Source: Asparagopsis taxiformis (lineage: Eukaryota > Rhodophyta > Florideophyceae > Bonnemaisoniales > Bonnemaisoniaceae). Taken from it: a DNA stretch of 64,000 nucleotides. Shown piece after piece: positions 33,921 through 45,245 of this stretch. A program made the translations under genes and the position numbers. Position 1 is the first letter of the stretch. Each line of letters starts with the position of its first letter. The notes under the pieces were generated by a model, which was not told the DNA's origin, made no database searches, and saw only the letters and a program-made list of their open reading frames with translations. The stretch lies in assembly GCA_030407315.1 (NCBI GenBank), contig JALQPE010002249.1, positions 1-64,000 on the forward strand, in the 5' to 3' direction.

Positions 33921-34932
33921 AAATGATCCCCATGACACATCAATCAGTCAAGGAACTCTGTTCTCTTCACAGGTTATGGACCCAGACGCACACTGCGACA
34001 TTCAGGTTACCAATCCCCCTGAAAGCGTATCTCTCATCACCAGCTATTGGCGACGCCAACTCCCCTCTCACCCGACGCCACCGGCGCTCTCTCAAACTAC
34101 ATGCATAAGGTCCTCGAATATCTCCTACATGCTATCACGGATACGAACGTACCGGAAGTTTAGGGTTCCGATCCAACGTGACAATCACTCCCGAGCCCCA
34201 CTCTGTCAATAAACAGTCCAAGAACTCTGCTCTCTTCACACGCACCCCTACCTGTCTGGACTATAGAATGTTCTAGTACAGTATACATAGTATAAACGGT
34301 AAAATCCCCTAGAAGCAATTCCCTGTGAATGTGGAAGATCCTTCTCGCATCTCGCTTGCTTTTCGGAAACACTTACGCACAAGTCACTTGGGAGCGAAGT
34401 CTTTCGGATATTGCGAGAAACCCGCAACCTATATAAGTCGAGGAACCGGGAGTTGAAAGACAGAGAGATACCTAGTGCTTTCAAGCTGGATAAAGATGAT
34501 CTGCCTGCTAATTCTCGAGTGGCCAAACTTGGTATCACATCCCTCTACTTTGCTCCGAAAAGGTAAATGCTCGAAAGCTCACATATTGTCGGAAGCTGCT
34601 CTCCTAGGGGATTAAGATGCTCTTCGCCTATCACCGCAAATCTCTTCTCGCAATCATCCCACCGTGGTGATGCTCGGTCCGTTAGCACGATCTAGCTACA
34701 CACACCTTAACCTTTTGGGTTTACGATTGAGAAGACAAGCTCGGTCGGAAATTCCCAGCCGGCGGTCTTTGGGAAAACGTTTTGGAACATACCGGGCATA
34801 AGTGAGGATATGGACAACGCGTACATTGTTATCCAAACCATTTTCCGCACTCGTCCCAAATATACGTTGTTGTGATGTCTCGTTGATTAGGGGATGTTTT
34901 GCTCAAGTTGTGCTCTGATACTGCCTTCATTG

Positions 34933-35006
34933 TACGATTTGGCTAACAAGGAAAAGAGTAGAGGATGATTATCCTCTACTCGTTTTCGTTTGTTAGTCAT
35001 CTCGTA
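34933..35006. repeat. Palindrome, unit C (slightly decayed)
   Basis: Equivalent to 1056-1131 but with changes in the left arm: GATTTGG replaces GAGATGG, and an AC is lost from AAACGG. This weakens the pairing near the outer end. The right arm is unchanged. Confidence 0.88.
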
Positions 35007-35989
35007 ATCTTTTCACTAACTCGTCTGCGCAAGCCTGGACCAACATGCATCTTACAGATATATTTCATGCCGTCGATAATCGAGAATGTCAGTATTCACA
35101 GGTAGTTAAAGACTATTAGGGGATTTATGGAGCTCGTATGGATGATTCCATTGACTTGTATCTATACTCCAAAAACGAGGTGAATGCTCCGGGACGCATC
35201 ACCATATCTTTGTAAACCCCTCCACTCAGCATGACTGTGACCCTTAAATAAACACAGAGTGAGAAACAAACTTTGGGGGATTTATGTGGATTAGGGTGTA
35301 GTGCAATGCCCGGAGGAGGGGTTCCCTTCGGCACAGCGTGAGGACAGTTCGAGATCCTCCTAGTCCTGGTAGGTGGTAGAGCGTCGAATCTCCGGTGTCT
35401 CGTAACGCGTTGTAAGTCCGTTCCGGAGACTCTATTGGAATCTGAGGGATACAGTCACTTGACAAGTTCCAGGAGTATCCGGCTTCGGTTACTGAGGAAC
35501 TCGAGAGAACGAAAGGGTAGCAGCGAAGTGCGGTTACCGAAATTGTGGTCTACTTGGCAGATGTGAACCCTGGAGGAAAGGGGAGAAAAGAGAAATGAAG
35601 ACGGCAAGTAAGGTACCGATAGCCGAGCACACCTTGCGCGAGGGCGGAGCCTTAGATGGGTGTAACCTCGGGCGGTCGAAGACTTGTCTTCGAAAAGGGG
35701 GGGCACAGTCCACTGCCAGTCGCCGATCCGGTACCTCGGATCGGGGAGAGCGGAGCTCGGTGTTTAGTAGGCCGTAGGCCACGGGGTGTGCCGGAAGGCC
35801 ACAGCCTTGCGCGGAAGTGGGCGGTTGTAGGCCGAAGTCCGGTAGGGGTGAGAAAAACGAAACGAAAGTAAAAAAAGGGAAAGAAAATGAAGGAAGAAAC
35901 AAAGAAAAGGGGAATGAGAACTTGCGCGGTCACCGCACTGATGAACCAACGGTCGTTATCGGGGTCCGGAAGCGCGCCAAGCGTAATGA

Positions 35990-36015
35990 GCCACAGACAC
36001 AGATGAAGTGGGGGA
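35990..36015. other. Deletion junction of unit C
   Basis: Left-part sequence of the unit (matching about 2120 in unit A) passes directly into right-part sequence (matching about 15912 in A). Roughly 13.8 kb is missing. The overlap is only a few bases of imperfect similarity plus a GGGGGATTAGGGG motif on the right side, which fits end joining or recombination at that motif. Confidence 0.85.
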
Positions 36016-36571
36016 TTAGGGGAAAAGGGTAGGAAACCGAAAGGAGCCAAGCTTGAAAAGGAGTTGGTAAGCGAAAACGGGTATGATCGTGGCACAGGGG
36101 AGAGGCGGTTGAGAGGAGCTGGAGGACTTGAAATCCACTCATCCTATTAGTATGTCTGACCGAAATAAAGTCCAACCGGCAGTAGGAGCAGGGAATCGGC
36201 AGTTCGTCATGGGAACGTCCGATTGGTTGGTCATATATACTGTGTTTGCGCACGATAGAGTTGGGACAATGGGGGTACAAAATTTGGTCGAAAAAGGAAG
36301 TCTGGCGTAATATGCAGGGAGTCGGCGACTACAGTGCGCGACCAGCACACGCCACAACGGCACAGAACTGAAGGTCCCTTCGTTTTGACGCCCGCAATAT
36401 CACGTTTAATCTACTAGTATAATATGTATGAGGGTACCCAGCGTTATATGAATCTATAATTTCTACTGAAAACACTTGGGGATTCGGGCCACGAAGGTCA
36501 CACGTCTGAATCACCGACGGTTTGGATTTCAAGTCGGACGTTGGCTGCAGTACTGGGCCTGCCGAGCAAGT

Positions 36572-36876
36572 GGCCGAAATAATCTAAATTGTAAATAGTT
36601 TCCAAAATTAAATAATTAGTAGGTCGTACCCATTGAGTAGGCATGGCACGTTTATACACGTGGTGGGTGGTACTGTGCCACGTATGCAGTGCATATACAT
36701 GTATACAAGATCTGCCCTGTACACGTGGTGTACACTATTACTATATCCTTCTTACTGGCCGAAATAATCTAAATTGTGAATAGTTTCCAAAATTAAACAA
36801 TTAGTAGGTCGTACCCATTGAGTAGGCATGGCAAGTTTATACACGTGGTGTACACTATTACTATATCCTTCTTACT
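36572..36876 (+). repeat. 185-bp-period direct duplication, unit C
   Basis: Same duplication as at 16489-16793, retained in the gene-less unit. Confidence 0.93.
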
Positions 36877-37056
36877 AAAGTCCATTCGCCGCAGCTGCAG
36901 TGACCACATTGCATAAGTCTATGTAGTGCGTGTCACCGCTTGGTACACAGCAGTGAATTAAACTTTACTACATCAGTCAGGCAATGCTATTGCACACTAT
37001 AAAAGCATCTAAGCATCATAAGCAATACCATTTACACATGTTGAACTAGTTTTAGA

Positions 37057-40000
37057 AAATGATCCCCATGACACATCAATCAGTCAAGGAACTCTGTTCT
37101 CTTCACAGGTTATGGACCCAGACGCACACTGCGACATTCAGGTTACCAATCCCCCTGAAAGCGTATCTCTCATCACCAGCTATTGGCGACGCCAACTCCC
37201 CTCTCACCCGACGCCACCGGCGCTCTCTCAAACTACATGCATAAGGTCCTCGAATATCTCCTACATGCTATCACGGATACGAACGTACCGGAAGTTTAGG
37301 GTTCCGATCCAACGTGACAATCACTCCCGAGCCCCACTCTGTCAATAAACAGTCCAAGAACTCTGCTCTCTTCACACGCACCCCTACCTGTCTGGACTAT
37401 AGAATGTTCTAGTACAGTATACATAGTATAAAACGGTAAAATCCCCTAGAAGCAATTCCCTGTGAATGTGGAAGATCCTTCTCGCATCTCGCTTGCTTTT
37501 CGGAAACACTTACGCACAAGTCACTTGGGAGCGAAGTCTTTCGGATATTGCGAGAAACCCGCAACCTATATAAGTCGAGGAACCGGGAGTTGAAAGACAG
37601 AGAGATACCTAGTGCTTTCAAGCTGGATAAAGATGATCTGCCTGCTAATTCTCGAGTGGCCAAACTTGGTATCACATCCCTCTACTTTGCACGGTCCGCA
37701 AAGGTAAATGCTCCTGAAAGCATCACAATATTGTCGGAAGCTCCTCTCCTAGGGGATTAAGATGCTCTTCGCCTATCACCGCAAATCTCTTCTCGCAATC
37801 ATCCCACCGTGGTGATGCTCGGTCCGTTAGCACGATCTAGCTACACACACCTTAACCTTTTGGGTTTTACGATTGAGAAGACAAGCTCGGTCGGAAATTC
37901 CCAGCCGGCGGTCTTTGGGAAAACGTTTTGGAACATACCGGCATAAGTGAGGATATGGACAACGCGTACATTGTTATCCAAACCATTTTCCGCACTCGTC
38001 CCAAATATACGTTGTTGTGATGTCTCGTTGATTAGGGGATGTTTTGCTCAAGTTGTGCTCTGATACAGCCTTCATTGTACGAGATGGCTAACAAACGGAA
38101 AAGAGTAGAGGATGATTATCCTCTACTCGTTTTCGTTTGTTAGTCATCTCGTAATCTTTTCACTAACTCGTCTGCGCAAGCCTGGACCAACATGCATCTT
38201 ACAGATATATTTCATGCCGTCGATAATCGAGAATGTCAGTATTCACAGGTAGTTAAAGACTATTAGGGGATTTATGGAGCTCGTATGGATGATTCCATTG
38301 ACTTGTATCTATACTCCAAAAACGAGGTGAATGCTCCGGGACGCATCACCATATCTTTGTAAACCCCTCCACTCAGCATGACTGTGACCCTTAAATAAAC
38401 ACAGAGTGAGAAACAAACTTTGGGGGATTTATGTGGATTAGGGTGTAGTGCAATGCCCGGAGGAGGGGTTCCCTTCGGCACAGCGTGAGGACAGTTCGAG
38501 ATCCTCCTAGTCCTGGTAGGTGGTAGAGCGTCGAATCTCCGGTGTTCTCGTAACGCGTTGTAAGTCCGTTCCGGAGACTCTATTGGAATCTGAGGGATAC
38601 AGTCACTTGACAAGTTCCAGGAGTATCCGGCTTCGGTTACTGAGGAACTCGAGAGAACGAAAGGGTAGCAGCGAAGTGCGGTTACCGAAATTGTGGTCTA
38701 CTTGGCAGATGTGAACCCTGGAGGAAAGGGGAGAAAAGAGAAATGAAGACGGCAAGTAAGGTACCGATAGCCGAGCACACCTTGCGCGAGGGCGGAGCCT
38801 TAGATGGGTGTAACCTCGGGCGGTCGAAGACTTGTCTTCGAAAAGGGGGGGCACAGTCCACTGCCAGTCGCCGATCCGGTACCTCGGATCGGGGAGAGCG
38901 GAGCTCGGTGTTTAGTAGGCCGTAGGCCACGGGGTGTGCCGGAAGGCCACAGCCTTGCGCGGAAGTGGGCGGTTGTAGGCCGAAGTCCGGTAGGGGTGAG
39001 AAAAACGAAACGAAAGTAAAAAAAGGGAAAGAAAATGAAGGAAGAAACAAAGAAAAGGGGAATGAGAACTTGCGCGGTCACCGCACTGATGAACCAACGG
39101 TCGTTATCGGGGTCCGGAAGCGCGCCAAGCGTAATGAGCCACAGTCACAGACGAAGTGCAGTCTGCAGAAAAGGTGGGTACCACTCTAGGAGCCAACTTG
39201 CGGTTGATTTACAATCCCAAGGGTCGAAAATACCCTTGGTATAAATATGGCTGCTGGGGTTGGGTTGGCGCCGGCCGACGCAGGCCCCGAAAAATCCTAA
39301 AATAAATAGCTAAACTAAAATAAATTACAATGTTTTGAATAGATAATTTGCTGTGGACAGGCTGTCGGTGAGATCCCAATGAATAGAGCTGGACCAAATC
39401 CAAAGTGCCACACGTGTAAGGCGTGTTGCACTACATAGGGATTTAGGGGTATGTCAAAACATGACTTCATTACATAGAGGGCAAAGACACAGCAGCTTGA
39501 TAAAATTAACCCAATGTTACCCATCTACGGGGGGATGATTGGCGGCCGCTGCCCTGTTGCAGGAACACCCAGAAACCGTTTAAAATATTCTCACAAAATT
39601 TATCTTGCGACATCCCGAAAAAATCCTTAAAATTCGATATTAGCGTATTTGTACCGTTTAGGTAGTAGTAATAATATTGGGCGGGCGGTTTCACGACTAT
39701 GGCTACTTGGAAACACGCGATTTCAGGCCAGCATGGCAGTGATAGTTTGGCATGATTAAGTGAGCGGAGCTCTGTCACACCTTTTCTGCTACACGCGTGT
39801 AGATGGTATGCCCGACGGACGTCGTCGCTAAGGACCTATATGCAGTGTGTGAAACGTTATACGATCCATGGTGTAAACAGTTTTCAAAAGTTACTCAACG
39901 ATAATATACATTCACGTCATGACATGGTGCTGCTAGGTATGTGGTGCTGGCTGGGGCCCGGCCACAGTTTGACTGAACTGTACACATGTACAGCACACAC

Positions 40001-40684
40001 GCGGGAAGCCTACCAAGTTGATGTTTTTCACGGATGTGGCCGGCCCAGCCAGAGTGGCTAAAAAGGGGGCTGCCACGGGATGCGTCTGAAAATACCCAAA
40101 AATTAGGGAAATCAAAATGAACCGAAAATAAGCTTCAGGAAGCATCCCTCGGCATGACGTTGTTTATAGGGGCAGAACAAGGCTCAAGAGCTAATTTCGA
40201 GTACGTGTTTCATCGAGGAATGAAAATATAAGCGGGCTGTCGCAACGTAACACGTTGGACTTGGGGATTTTAGTGCAATGCATAACGAAAGTACGCAGGG
40301 GCCTGGCACCGGAGCAGTCTGCGACAACTGAGCGTTGATGGCGACGATCGACGAACATAGGGGTGGGTGGTGGAATTAGGGTATTGTTTGTGTGTAGGGA
40401 TGAAACAGGTCGGGGATTAGGGGGGAATATTAGCTGCTGCACAAATGGCTGGATGGTATTGCACCAAAACGATATAGTGCAGCCATGGAACCATCATATG
40501 CACGAACCACATACGAATTTATGTTTGGAAACGGTCTCGAGTGCAGGCAGGTGGAAAAGGTTTGCCCTCCCCCTTTGGCCATGGAAACATCTTTTATACT
40601 CTTGCGTACACATTCAAATACCTGTCTGACAAACGATTTCTTCTGCCACAACTATCCCCTCTATTCGTGCGGCTCGATCCCAAC
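37057..40684. other. Gene-free left part of unit D
   Basis: Equivalent to 1-3663 of unit A, with isolated one-base indels (for example near 37430, 37866 and 37941). No gene recognised. Confidence 0.6.
38078..38153. repeat. Palindrome, unit D
   Basis: Same sequence and arm structure as at 1056-1131. Confidence 0.9.
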
Positions 40685-41482
40685 ATGTTTTCCACTTGCC
40701 AACAGGAATTGTTCGTACGACGCGTGGTGCGCTTGATGATTTGCAGCAACACCACGAAGACCCCCTTTTCTACTGCACAGCTGACCTCCCACGTGTTTCA
40801 AGGGATTCACCCACTGACCACCTCTACCACCTCTTCCCACCGCTTACTAGAACCATTCATATCACGTGCACAGGAACAGCTACGCTCCATCCTCGGGATG
40901 GAGATGGTTTTGATCTCTAGACAGAATGTTTCGTTTGCACAAGGACAGCGCAGGCAGAGGCGTCGTCCTCCTACTAGTGCCTACATATTGGTGTCCACCC
41001 TCCCATCGTCGAGCAGAGTTCGTGATGCAAATGAATTTGCTGCTTTGGCGTTGATGACTGTAATTGCTTCATTCATTGTTCTGCACCCCGACTGCTGCAT
41101 GGAGGAGGAGGAGCTATTTCTGCGACTAGGAAGATGTGGGATTCATCCGCAGACGGAGTGCCATGAGCTTGGTATGCAAGAAGATGGCAATTTTGCTCAC
41201 TGGATTAAGAACACCCTCCCTGGCCAGTGGTATTTGCAGCGCGACTATGTCAATTCTAAGTTGTACTACTCCCTTGGCGGCCGCCTTCGGGCAGAGTTGA
41301 ACGACGCCGATATATTGGGCTTTGTGGACGCCACACTCCGACTCACTGTTGCTGTCTTTTCAGACGATGATGAAGAAGGAGGAGGAGGTGTTGGTGTTGA
41401 TGAACTCCCGGACGGGTTGGACGATGAAGGCAGGCGCCTACTGCAGCAGCGTCTCGATGAAGCTAGCGGAAGAGGTGACTAG
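40685..41482 (+). CDS. MAGE-domain protein, Nse3-like, unit D
   Basis: The 265-aa MAGE-like frame carries two substitutions against units A and B: Val to Phe near residue 28 (CCCGTT to CCCTTT) and Ala to Thr near residue 225 (GCTGTT to ACTGTT). The base before the shared ATG differs again (GCGGCTC here). Its length relation is that of unit B, so an upstream in-frame ATG is not conserved. Neither substitution falls on a residue I can identify as critical in the MAGE fold. Confidence 0.7.
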   Translation: MFSTCQQELFVRRVVRLMICSNTTKTPFSTAQLTSHVFQGIHPLTTSTTSSHRLLEPFISRAQEQLRSILGMEMVLISRQNVSFAQGQRRQRRRPPTSAYILVSTLPSSSRVRDANEFAALALMTVIASFIVLHPDCCMEEEELFLRLGRCGIHPQTECHELGMQEDGNFAHWIKNTLPGQWYLQRDYVNSKLYYSLGGRLRAELNDADILGFVDATLRLTVAVFSDDDEEGGGGVGVDELPDGLDDEGRRLLQQRLDEASGRGD

Positions 41483-41609
41483 TATTCGTCTATAGTAGCA
41501 GAATATAGTATGTAGGTAATGGAAAGGGGGTAGTAACTCAAACCCAATATACGTCAAACCAGTACACATGCTTCAATTTCTTCAACTTTGTTCGTGTATT
41601 CAGCTGCTC

Positions 41610-44600
41610 CTAACAAAGGTCTGCAGGAGGCCTAATCGCACTCCACTCACCCGTCCTCCTCGACTCTTCTTCAGTCTCTATATCGTTGATTCGTAAATTA
41701 TGTGCAGCCAAGTAGACACTATCTTTGAGCGAACTAATGGTTCTCGTTATGTACATGTGAAACCTGATATGCATTGCTTCTCTCCCTGACGATTCTCCAG
41801 GTCCATCTCCATCCTTTCCACTTATTCCTGCATGCGGCATATCTCCTCTCATCACCAGCACTGAACATGGAGGAACATCAACTAAATGCGAAGGCAGCAA
41901 ACGACCTATCTCCTGCGTCAGTGTGAAAGGCCCATACAACGCCTTGTGACCATTGAGCCATACGCGCACTTTGAAACCATCCCGACCGCTTATCATAGCA
42001 AAATAAGAAAGATCCTCCTTGCCTGGATTCCATGGCATGCTTTTTCCCTCTTCATACTGCGGTTTGTCGAAATCGAAATGTGGCCTTTGCGCATCCGCTC
42101 GTTTCGTTTGAAACAGCAAACGAGACCCTGTGGCTGGAAACTGCAGGGGGTTTTCAACATTATCATCGGCTAAGACATCCTGTACAATACATCCCAGAGC
42201 CGTCTCCAGTAGTGCCCGCTTCTCGAACACATCTTTGTACTTCTCGATGCACTCGTCCACCAAATACCTGACATCCACAGAATATCTTCCAATACCCTGT
42301 TTCGCTTTTGCATCATCAACTTGCCACCCCTGGTTGTATATCGGTACCCACGGTTGGTTGTTCTCCTCCTGGTCTCCTTCTGTTATCTTCCGTTCACCAC
42401 CCCATTGCTTTGCGAAATGCTGGATGATTCGTTCTATATCCCTCTCAAGTGTACAATTGCTGAATACGCCCGGCAGTACCGTCCAGCCGTTACTGTGCAA
42501 CTCGCTACGCCGCTCCTTGCAATAAACGTTATAGGTGAATGCAGTTGGGACGTGCACACGGCCTTTCCAACTTGGATGGTTTGCACTCATGTACAATGAT
42601 GCACACCGGTCCTTTAGAAATTGGCGCAGCACACTCACATGTCCATCACTGACAAAGTGTCCCCACACCCCGTCTTTGTGACACATTGTTGGGAGTTTCG
42701 TTGCTCCCAAATGGGCTGGCAACTTGGCACGGATCTCATCATAAAAAGGATCCGGTACTCCATCTTGTTGTATAGAACGTGGCGATTGCCGTTGACGCAT
42801 CTTGGCAGCAGCATCTGTGACACCCTCTCTACAAGCACGTTTTGCTGCTCTGCCGTTGTCGTCACCGAGTTTTTCGTTCTGCTGCTCTATGCGCCGCTGT
42901 CGCCGTTTCATTCCTTTTCGCAGCACCACAACGTCTTCATCATCATCAGTAACTTGTGGTGGTTCATTTCCGTCACGTCGCTTTTCAGCAGTCCTTTCTC
43001 GCATAATACTCTCTCCGCCACCGCTGCTGTTATTAACAATCTTATTCTTTTTAGTCTCTTTCAAGCACTCGCTGTCTGTATCACTTTGTCCACCACCAAC
43101 GCGCTGCCGTTCTCGAGGCTTTGCAACAGTAGTAGTACGCTGCGCATTTTCGTTGTCGTCGTTGTCGTCATTTGTTCTTTCCACGGCGTTGTGTTCTTCT
43201 GCTTCTGAACTATGTTTCGGACTCGTGAACGGTGAAGCTGGAGGTTGAACATTTTCACCTGTTTGTACAGAATCTCCCTCGTTTCTTCTATTTGTTTCTG
43301 GAGTAACCGGAGACATTGTCACTTGTGCACATTCTTCATTGTCGCCATCATCATTTAGGGGATTTGTCTCACTGTTTTTCGTTGTTGGTTTTGCCGCTGA
43401 ACTGGTACCGTCTACCATGTTTGTCTCAAGGTTAGAATCACCTGTATTATTATTATTAACATCATCATCCATATCTTCTTCTTCGCCGCTGCCGCTGCCG
43501 CCGCCGCCACCACCACCACCACCACCACCATCAGCTTCATGGTTGTAGCCAGCTACTTTTTTCTTTGATGGTTGGTCTTTCGTTGTCATAGGTGTTGTGT
43601 TTCGGTTTTCGTCATCATCGTTGTGGCGGCTACTGTTGCTCACATTTACTGGATCTGCAGCTTGTGATTGACCTTGGCGATTCATGAAAACGTCTAGCGG
43701 GACAACAAGTGGCTGCATGAAAATGTCAGGCTGGAAGGTACGCATTTGAGATGCTTGATGTCTCCACTTGCGATTGAATGGCCAACCCCTCATCAAAGTA
43801 CGGACATGGTGCAAAATTTCTGCTGTAGACTCTTCTGAAGTGTTGTCCCAGTAGACGAGAAGAGTCATTAGAATGGATGCCACAGTGAATTTTTGACGTT
43901 GTCCGTCACCTTTGCCACCACCACCTTTTTGTGCTGTTGGAGACATTTGCTTTGGCAAACTTGTGGGCGACAGCAAAATTTGCCAGAGAGTCGGTGCAGG
44001 AGGACGTGACCTAGGCTGACTGATGTCTAGCATGGTCTCCATGCAGTTTGCAGTTAGCTCGACAAATTTTGCAACATGACTCCGATCGAATGCACTGAGA
44101 CGCAGCTTCTTTCGCTCTGTTTGCCGTCGATAGATTCCAAGAATCATTGCACACTTGATCGCATCCTCAGCCTCGATGAAGCAGTTCAATGTGAACGTTC
44201 GCATTGTCCACATTCCGCAAGTTACTCTTCTGCTCTCATGTGTAAATGAACTTGTGATGAGGAAACGTGCGCGCGGGCAGCCGATAAGAGACATTGCCAG
44301 TCGAATATATTGTAGCTGACGATTCCTGGCATTTGTAAACTCTGGATTGTCGATACAAATCGCAGACTTGTCGTACTCGGCGTGGTTGAGTAGTCGTGTT
44401 GTGTATGGGATTAGGTTGCACCCAGTGGCTTCCTTGACTAGTCTATTTTGTTCGCACCAAATCTTGAGAGTAGTCTTACCAACGTCTTCCGATTGACGAA
44501 CTTGGTCAGCCAAATTGCAGTCTTGAAGCCGGCACAAAATGAACCGTTCCGCCAACGTTATGTTTTCCAGCGTGGACATCGGGCGAATGCGTCCGTTCTT

Positions 44601-45245
44601 GGCATTGAACTGTGCTGCAATCAGCAGCTTCTCCGTGGTTCCGAATGGTTGCTGGCTTATTTGTCCGCCCTCGTCCACTCGGCGCATGAGTGCACACTGA
44701 ATGTTTCGCACATGCAGCACATCGTCCATTCTCACACATCTTTCCTCTGGAAATTTGTCCGCTGCAAGCAGTTTCACCTTGCCAGCTTGATGAAGCTCTT
44801 TGAACGCTTGCAAAAGTTGGGCGCCTCGCAGGATATGCTTTGCTTCGCCATCCATACAATACGTGATGAAGCCGTTCTCATCATCGACGCCCTCTTCTAT
44901 CAAACTTGTCTTCAATTGATCGACGTGCACACGTGTGCTGTCCCTTGGATAATATGGCGGTAGCGTTACGTTTGCCAGTTCTTCTGGTGATAGTTCCACA
45001 AGAGTTATGCGTCGTGCACGAGGACGCAGCGCAACTGCTGCTGTCTCAGAAACGCTCTTTGGTGGTGTCGTTGCTACGGGAGGTGCCGCCGCATCGGTAG
45101 CAGCACTAGTCGTCGTTGTGACTTGAGTAGTAGTATTGCTTACAATTTGACGAGCCACCCCATCACGCGGCGCCTTGATACCCTTGCGCGCCCTGCCGCC
45201 GCTGTCTTGACCTTGACTGGATCTTCTTCTCGTTGCCGTCGTCAT
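41610..45245 (-). CDS. ParB-like/2OG-Fe(II) dioxygenase fusion, unit D
   Basis: Complete 1211-aa frame, apparently identical to the unit A protein and with an intact poly-Gly linker. The HxD, distal His and Arg of the dioxygenase are present. A silent change near 44763 shows that it is a distinct copy. Its neighbour upstream on the same strand, the recombinase-RecQ gene, is broken in this unit, so if the two genes cooperate in cis this copy depends on units A or B. Confidence 0.75.
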   Translation of the reverse strand: MTTATRRRSSQGQDSGGRARKGIKAPRDGVARQIVSNTTTQVTTTTSAATDAAAPPVATTPPKSVSETAAVALRPRARRITLVELSPEELANVTLPPYYPRDSTRVHVDQLKTSLIEEGVDDENGFITYCMDGEAKHILRGAQLLQAFKELHQAGKVKLLAADKFPEERCVRMDDVLHVRNIQCALMRRVDEGGQISQQPFGTTEKLLIAAQFNAKNGRIRPMSTLENITLAERFILCRLQDCNLADQVRQSEDVGKTTLKIWCEQNRLVKEATGCNLIPYTTRLLNHAEYDKSAICIDNPEFTNARNRQLQYIRLAMSLIGCPRARFLITSSFTHESRRVTCGMWTMRTFTLNCFIEAEDAIKCAMILGIYRRQTERKKLRLSAFDRSHVAKFVELTANCMETMLDISQPRSRPPAPTLWQILLSPTSLPKQMSPTAQKGGGGKGDGQRQKFTVASILMTLLVYWDNTSEESTAEILHHVRTLMRGWPFNRKWRHQASQMRTFQPDIFMQPLVVPLDVFMNRQGQSQAADPVNVSNSSRHNDDDENRNTTPMTTKDQPSKKKVAGYNHEADGGGGGGGGGGGSGSGEEEDMDDDVNNNNTGDSNLETNMVDGTSSAAKPTTKNSETNPLNDDGDNEECAQVTMSPVTPETNRRNEGDSVQTGENVQPPASPFTSPKHSSEAEEHNAVERTNDDNDDNENAQRTTTVAKPRERQRVGGGQSDTDSECLKETKKNKIVNNSSGGGESIMRERTAEKRRDGNEPPQVTDDDEDVVVLRKGMKRRQRRIEQQNEKLGDDNGRAAKRACREGVTDAAAKMRQRQSPRSIQQDGVPDPFYDEIRAKLPAHLGATKLPTMCHKDGVWGHFVSDGHVSVLRQFLKDRCASLYMSANHPSWKGRVHVPTAFTYNVYCKERRSELHSNGWTVLPGVFSNCTLERDIERIIQHFAKQWGGERKITEGDQEENNQPWVPIYNQGWQVDDAKAKQGIGRYSVDVRYLVDECIEKYKDVFEKRALLETALGCIVQDVLADDNVENPLQFPATGSRLLFQTKRADAQRPHFDFDKPQYEEGKSMPWNPGKEDLSYFAMISGRDGFKVRVWLNGHKALYGPFTLTQEIGRLLPSHLVDVPPCSVLVMRGDMPHAGISGKDGDGPGESSGREAMHIRFHMYITRTISSLKDSVYLAAHNLRINDIETEEESRRTGEWSAIRPPADLC

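Larger units (their letters stand above)
33921..37056 (+). repeat. Tandem repeat unit C, internally deleted (3136 bp)
   Basis: This copy retains the first 2.1 kb of the unit and the last 1.05 kb, joined near 35995-36010. The equivalent of roughly 2120-15910 in unit A is missing, so all three genes are gone. The junction lies in a short stretch where both flanks read similarly (an AGATGAAGT-like sequence running into a GGGGGATTAGGGG motif). Several small differences from A and B, for example around 34548-34600 and 34920-34952, mark it as a more diverged copy. It keeps the palindrome and the 185-bp duplication. By analogy with non-autonomous transposons, it shows which non-coding parts persist without the genes. 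Confidence 0.93.
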
